From positions 92,501 to 156,500 of the forward strand of contig CAUYUJ010015284.1 of assembly GCA_963575745.1 (NCBI GenBank): 64,000 nucleotides of DNA. The letters are read 5' to 3'. Numbering within the stretch: position 1 is the stretch's first letter; each line of letters opens with the position of its first letter. The stretch comes from Prorocentrum cordatum (lineage: Eukaryota; Sar; Dinophyceae; Prorocentrales; Prorocentraceae). The translations under genes and the position numbers were made by a program. Below the pieces are notes generated by a model. The model saw only the letters and a list, made by a program, of their open reading frames with translations. It made no database searches and was not told the origin of the DNA. Positions 61,031-64,000 of the stretch are shown here, piece after piece.

Positions 61031-61263
61031 GTGAGTGAGTTTGTGAACGTTGATTTTCAGATAGGTTAGCGAAGGGGCCATAGGGTGGGATATGTCTTGT
61101 TGTTTCGGACGTTGTCTCCAGGTCTTGCCTTCGCCCGAAACCGTTTCAAGTTCAAGGCACCATGACTCACTGATCGGAGTTTCGAGGTGCCTCCGCGGGC
61201 ACCCTCTTGCAGGTCTCTCCGCGGCACCCGAGGGGTGCCGCTGTGTTCCACTAGACACCAGAA

Positions 61264-62712
61264 GTGCCCGCCATGACGCTGGGGGGCGACTCGGCAGCGG
61301 CGGCTGCGCCGCCTGGGCTGGGCGCCGCCACAGCAGGCGAGCCGTCGCCGCCCGCCCCAGAGAGCTCCGCCGCCGACACGAACCAAGGCAGCTGGTGGCT
61401 CGCGGCGGCGTGGGGACTCCTCGCCCTGGCAGGCGGAGGAGGAGCCCTGGCCGCCTAGCTGGGCTCGACAGGACGGGCCCGCCTGGCGGGCCTCACCGTT
61501 TGCGGGCTGGTGGGCCTCCTCGCCACAGCGAGGGTCGTGCGCCAGGCGTGGTGGCTCTACTGCGACCAGGAGGCGACGAAGACGCAGATGGCCGCCCTCA
61601 CGGCCCAGATGCAGCAGCTGGCCCTGTCGGGAGCGATGGGCATGCCAGGAGGAGTTTTCCCTGGCGGCGGTCCGCCCGACGAGGTCATGCACGGGTGGGC
61701 CGACGTGGGGGCGCCGCCGCCGGGGATCCCGCAGGTGCCGGGCGTGACGATGGCGGGGCCAGCCACAGGACCCATCGGTCCTCCAGCGGGTCAGGCCAGC
61801 CATGCGCCTGCGGGCGCCTCGAGCCTGGACGCGCTGGGCGCGTGGGCTGGCATGGCTGCCCCAGCCGCCACGGGTGCTGGTGCCGCAGCGGCGGCTGGCG
61901 GCTCGCCACACGTTCCTCAGTACAGGCCGCCCGAGCTGGACAGCAAGGTCCGCCAGCAGGCCAAGCAGGTGAAGGAGCTCCTGACGGCGCTCGCGAACGC
62001 CAGGGGCCAGGACTACATGTGGGGGCGGCGCTTCTGGTCCAACATCTACACGATGGATTCGAGCGGGCAGCTGGTGCCCGAGGTGAAGCGCCTCCTGACG
62101 GGTTTCGGCTACGTGGGCGAGCAGACGGTGACGGCCCCCCGCCATGAGGAGCTTGGGGCCGCGCTGGACCGCCTCGCGTCGGAGGCCGCGCTGACCGCTG
62201 GCGCGGGGATCTGGCAGTCCACCCCCAGCCAGGGCTTGGCCGCTGCGGCAGGAGGCTCAGAGGAGACGCGACGGGGCTCCTCGTTGCCAGCGGACCTCCA
62301 GCGGGCGGCCCCCGAGATCTACAGGGCGATGCGGGGCGAGGGGTCGACGAGCGCCCGCGACTGGATCGCCCAGCGCTACCAGGGGAGTCGGACCAGTCCG
62401 GTGTGGGTCGACCTGTGGACGCTGGCCACGTCGGTTGACTTCCGCCTCCGCGACTGCGGCAGCAACCTGGAGATCATGCAGGTGCTAGCCAAGGACGGCA
62501 TGATGGAGATCGGCCTCCGCCGCCTCGCGGCATACGTGTACGAGCAGCGGAGTGGGGACCGCGTCGGCGCCCAGCACATGTTGGGCATCGCACCGCCTGG
62601 CGGCTCAGCCGACGTGGCCCCGACGTGGACGGTGGCCTCGGCGACGATGCACTCGAAGATCGAGCACCAGCGCAGGGAGAGAGTCGAGGCTGAGGCGCGC
62701 CGCAGGCGCTAG
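61264..62712 (+). pseudogene. Gag-like N-terminal part of a retroelement polyprotein
   Basis: One frame from ATG 61264 or 61273 to the TAG at 62710-62712, interrupted by an in-frame TAG at 61456-61458. The first part has two hydrophobic segments (WWLAAAWGLLALAGGGGALAA before the stop, GLTVCGLVGLLATARVV after it). Then come a Gly/Pro/Ala-rich stretch, a conserved-looking block (YRPPELDSKVRQQAKQVKEL, GQDYMWGRRFWSNIYTMDSS, KRLLTGFGYVGEQTVTAPRH) and a final helical part (SVDFRLRDCGSNLEIMQVLA, MHSKIEHQRRERVEAEARRR). The composition and the downstream RT suggest a structural/gag-like region of a retroelement. This is inferred from position, since no CCHC knuckle is seen. Confidence 0.65.
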
Positions 62713-63560
62713 AACGACAAGGGCGGAGGTCGAGGCGACGGTCGTGGAGGTGGTCGAGGTGGAGGCCGTGGCGGCAAGGCCGCCGACTCCAAGCATGAAT
62801 AGGGGCTCGCGGCGCGCCCCGACGAGCCTGCCGTCGGGGCGCGGAGCCCGCCAGCGCAGTGGGTGCCCAGAGCGCGCGACGATCTGCACCCCTCGCTGCA
62901 GCAGGTGATCTCGGCCCAGCCGGGGCAAGAGGCGTTTTTCCCCATCGCGCTGGTGGATCGCCCATCCCAGATGACGAGCCGATCAAGTCGACTTCGACAT
63001 CGATTCAAGCGAAAGCTCGCTCTGTGGGCTCTCGCCAACGAGTTCGTGCAAGGGATCAACTCCATGGACGCGGGCTCGTGTGCGGACCTCACCCGCCCCC
63101 GCCGTAAGGAGAGCTTGTCGGAGAACATGGGGGGGGGCTGCGCGGCCAGGTGCATAGGGTAGCTCTACGAGAAGCTAAACGGCTGGCAGAGGCGCGCCGG
63201 GACTGCGGTCTGACAGGCGTCCCCGCGGTGCTGGAGCTAGCTCGTGTGGAGGAGGTGGGCTATGGTCGGCCTACCCGCCTGTCGACCCATGAGGCCCTGA
63301 GAGCGGAGGACATTGATGAGCCGCAAGTAGTGAAGAGTGTGAACATGCTCGAGGCGCTCGAGCCGGAGGAGGCCAGGTACTACAGCGACGAGAGTCTTGT
63401 GGTGGCCCCGACGGAGTTGCGCAGCCGCGTGATCTTCGAGGAGCTGCAGGCCAAGTTCGGTTTCGTTGGAGGTACTCAGGAGGATCGCGAGAAGTATTTC
63501 AGTCGCCAGGCCAGGACACGCCGCCCAACCTGCGGCACTTCGGCGGCCCGCAGGAGGTGA
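62713..63560 (+). pseudogene. Middle region of the same polyprotein, frameshifted
   Basis: The same frame continues past the TAG into an RGG-rich basic stretch (NDKGGGRGDGRGGGRGGGRG), another TAG (62800-62802) and then ARDDLHPSLQQVISAQPGQE and HRFKRKLALWALANEFVQG. A shift at the G run near 63127-63134 moves to the frame carrying VHRVALREAKRLAEARRDCG, AVLELARVEEVGYGRPTRLS and ALEPEEARYYSDESLVVAPT. The RGG stretch is a plausible nucleic-acid-binding tail. No protease signature is recognised. Confidence 0.6.
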
Positions 63561-64000
63561 AGGCCATCGCGGGCTTCAGCACGGTGGGCAAGAAGACCAG
63601 TGTGCGGCAACGCAAGATCATCATGATGGCGGCGGCTAACTATATGTTTCAGGACGTGAGGGGTCGAGCCGAACACGGACTACACGGAGGAGGTGCTCTG
63701 GCCAGCCTGCACGCGACTGGGCGGCCGCGGCGTTCGACGAGAGCAGCGCCTTCTCTTTCGTCGAGGTTCCGAGCTGGATGTGGGGCTGGCAGTGCGTGCC
63801 GCCCGTGAGGGCGTCCGCCGTTTGGTGGCGGCTGTCGCCCAGCCAGCGAGACTCTTTGAATCCTGAGAGCTGGGTCTATCCGATGTGGCGCCGTTTAGTC
63901 ATGGGCAGCTCCCACAGCGTGCACATCCTGATGTCCATCAAGTCGAGGATATGCTCCATGACGCTGAGGCGCAGCTTGGTGGACCCGCAGCAGGATCACA
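63510..64000 (+). pseudogene. Reverse transcriptase region, continues beyond window
   Basis: After another frame change near 63510 the reading continues DTPPNLRHFGGPQEVKAIAG and KIIMMAAANYMFQDVRGRAE, and after one near 63700 it returns to the frame with FDESSAFSFVEVPSWMWGWQ, ASAVWWRLSPSQRDSL, WVYPMWRRLVMGSSHSVHIL and MSIKSRICSMTLRRSL up to the window edge. The order F-D-E-SSAF, WVYP, then MGSSHS fits the finger/palm part of dinoflagellate retroelement RTs as I know them from family patterns. The catalytic box would lie beyond the window. Several frameshifts show the copy is dead. Confidence 0.6.

Noticed and set aside
60370-61069. Six overlapping frames of 80-220 residues rich in Tyr/Ile/His or Cys/Met/Val
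   Set aside because: They translate the CATA/CACA microsatellite.

Overview
The window reads as nuclear DNA of a dinoflagellate. The strongest evidence is an exact copy of the dinoflagellate spliced leader (DinoSL, first base T) at 48834-48855. Supporting traits are very GC-rich coding fragments, large amounts of mini- and microsatellite DNA, several decayed non-LTR (LINE-like) retroelements, and few intact genes. I see no bacterial operons, no rRNA or tRNA genes and no CRISPR array. Most long open frames here are by-products of GC-rich or 3n-periodic repeats and are not annotated as genes.

Layout. 1-798: the 5' part of a minus-strand proline-rich gene that runs off the window edge; a near-identical copy lies at 21995-22946. 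3058-3122: a near-perfect 28-bp hairpin. 3610-3909: a possible exon ending at a GTAAGG donor. 4.0-6.9 kb: copies of a short hairpin motif, each followed by a pyrimidine tract, two of them leading into minisatellite arrays. 7.4-12.3 kb: microsatellites and degenerate arrays. 12.5-14.5 kb: a 5'-truncated LINE (post-RT region, Zn-finger-like segment, RNase H). 12.1-15.3 kb: six copies of a tRNA-T-arm-like hairpin. 15.8-18.3 kb: two tandem arrays (about 150 bp and about 102 bp). 23.2-30.7 kb: the largest retroelement, on the minus strand: coiled-coil ORF1, a proline-rich region, then RNase H, AP-like endonuclease and reverse transcriptase in that unusual order. 32.1-33.2 kb: an inverted pair of TTCGAA-containing arrays around a CCACTGTCCC spacer. 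33.4-34.6 kb: a higher-order repeat, with a relative near 48 kb. 36.3-38.3 kb: a second decayed LINE of the same family as the 12.5-kb one. 41.2-44.3 kb: the best candidate for a functional host gene, a multi-exon polytopic membrane protein. 48.6-53.2 kb: hairpin motif, (CAT)n, exact DinoSL, an SL-tagged retro-pseudogene and two tandem 1.54-kb copies of its 3' part. 53.1-55.4 kb: further arrays of the about 90-bp family also seen at 4.8 and 6.1 kb. 58.9-61.0 kb: degenerate repeats, a cluster of small palindromes and a long CATA array. 61.3 kb to the end: a decayed gag/pol-like polyprotein whose reverse transcriptase part continues past the window.

The sequences do not form a pathway. The window is mainly a record of retroposition (including of trans-spliced mRNA), tandem duplication and satellite growth around one or a few host genes. 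The most interesting undescribed item is the recurring cassette of CCCARC...GYTGGGTCCTCGTTTTGAAGAG stem-loop, then polypyrimidine tract, then tandem array, found at several unrelated loci with base changes in the stem that keep pairing.
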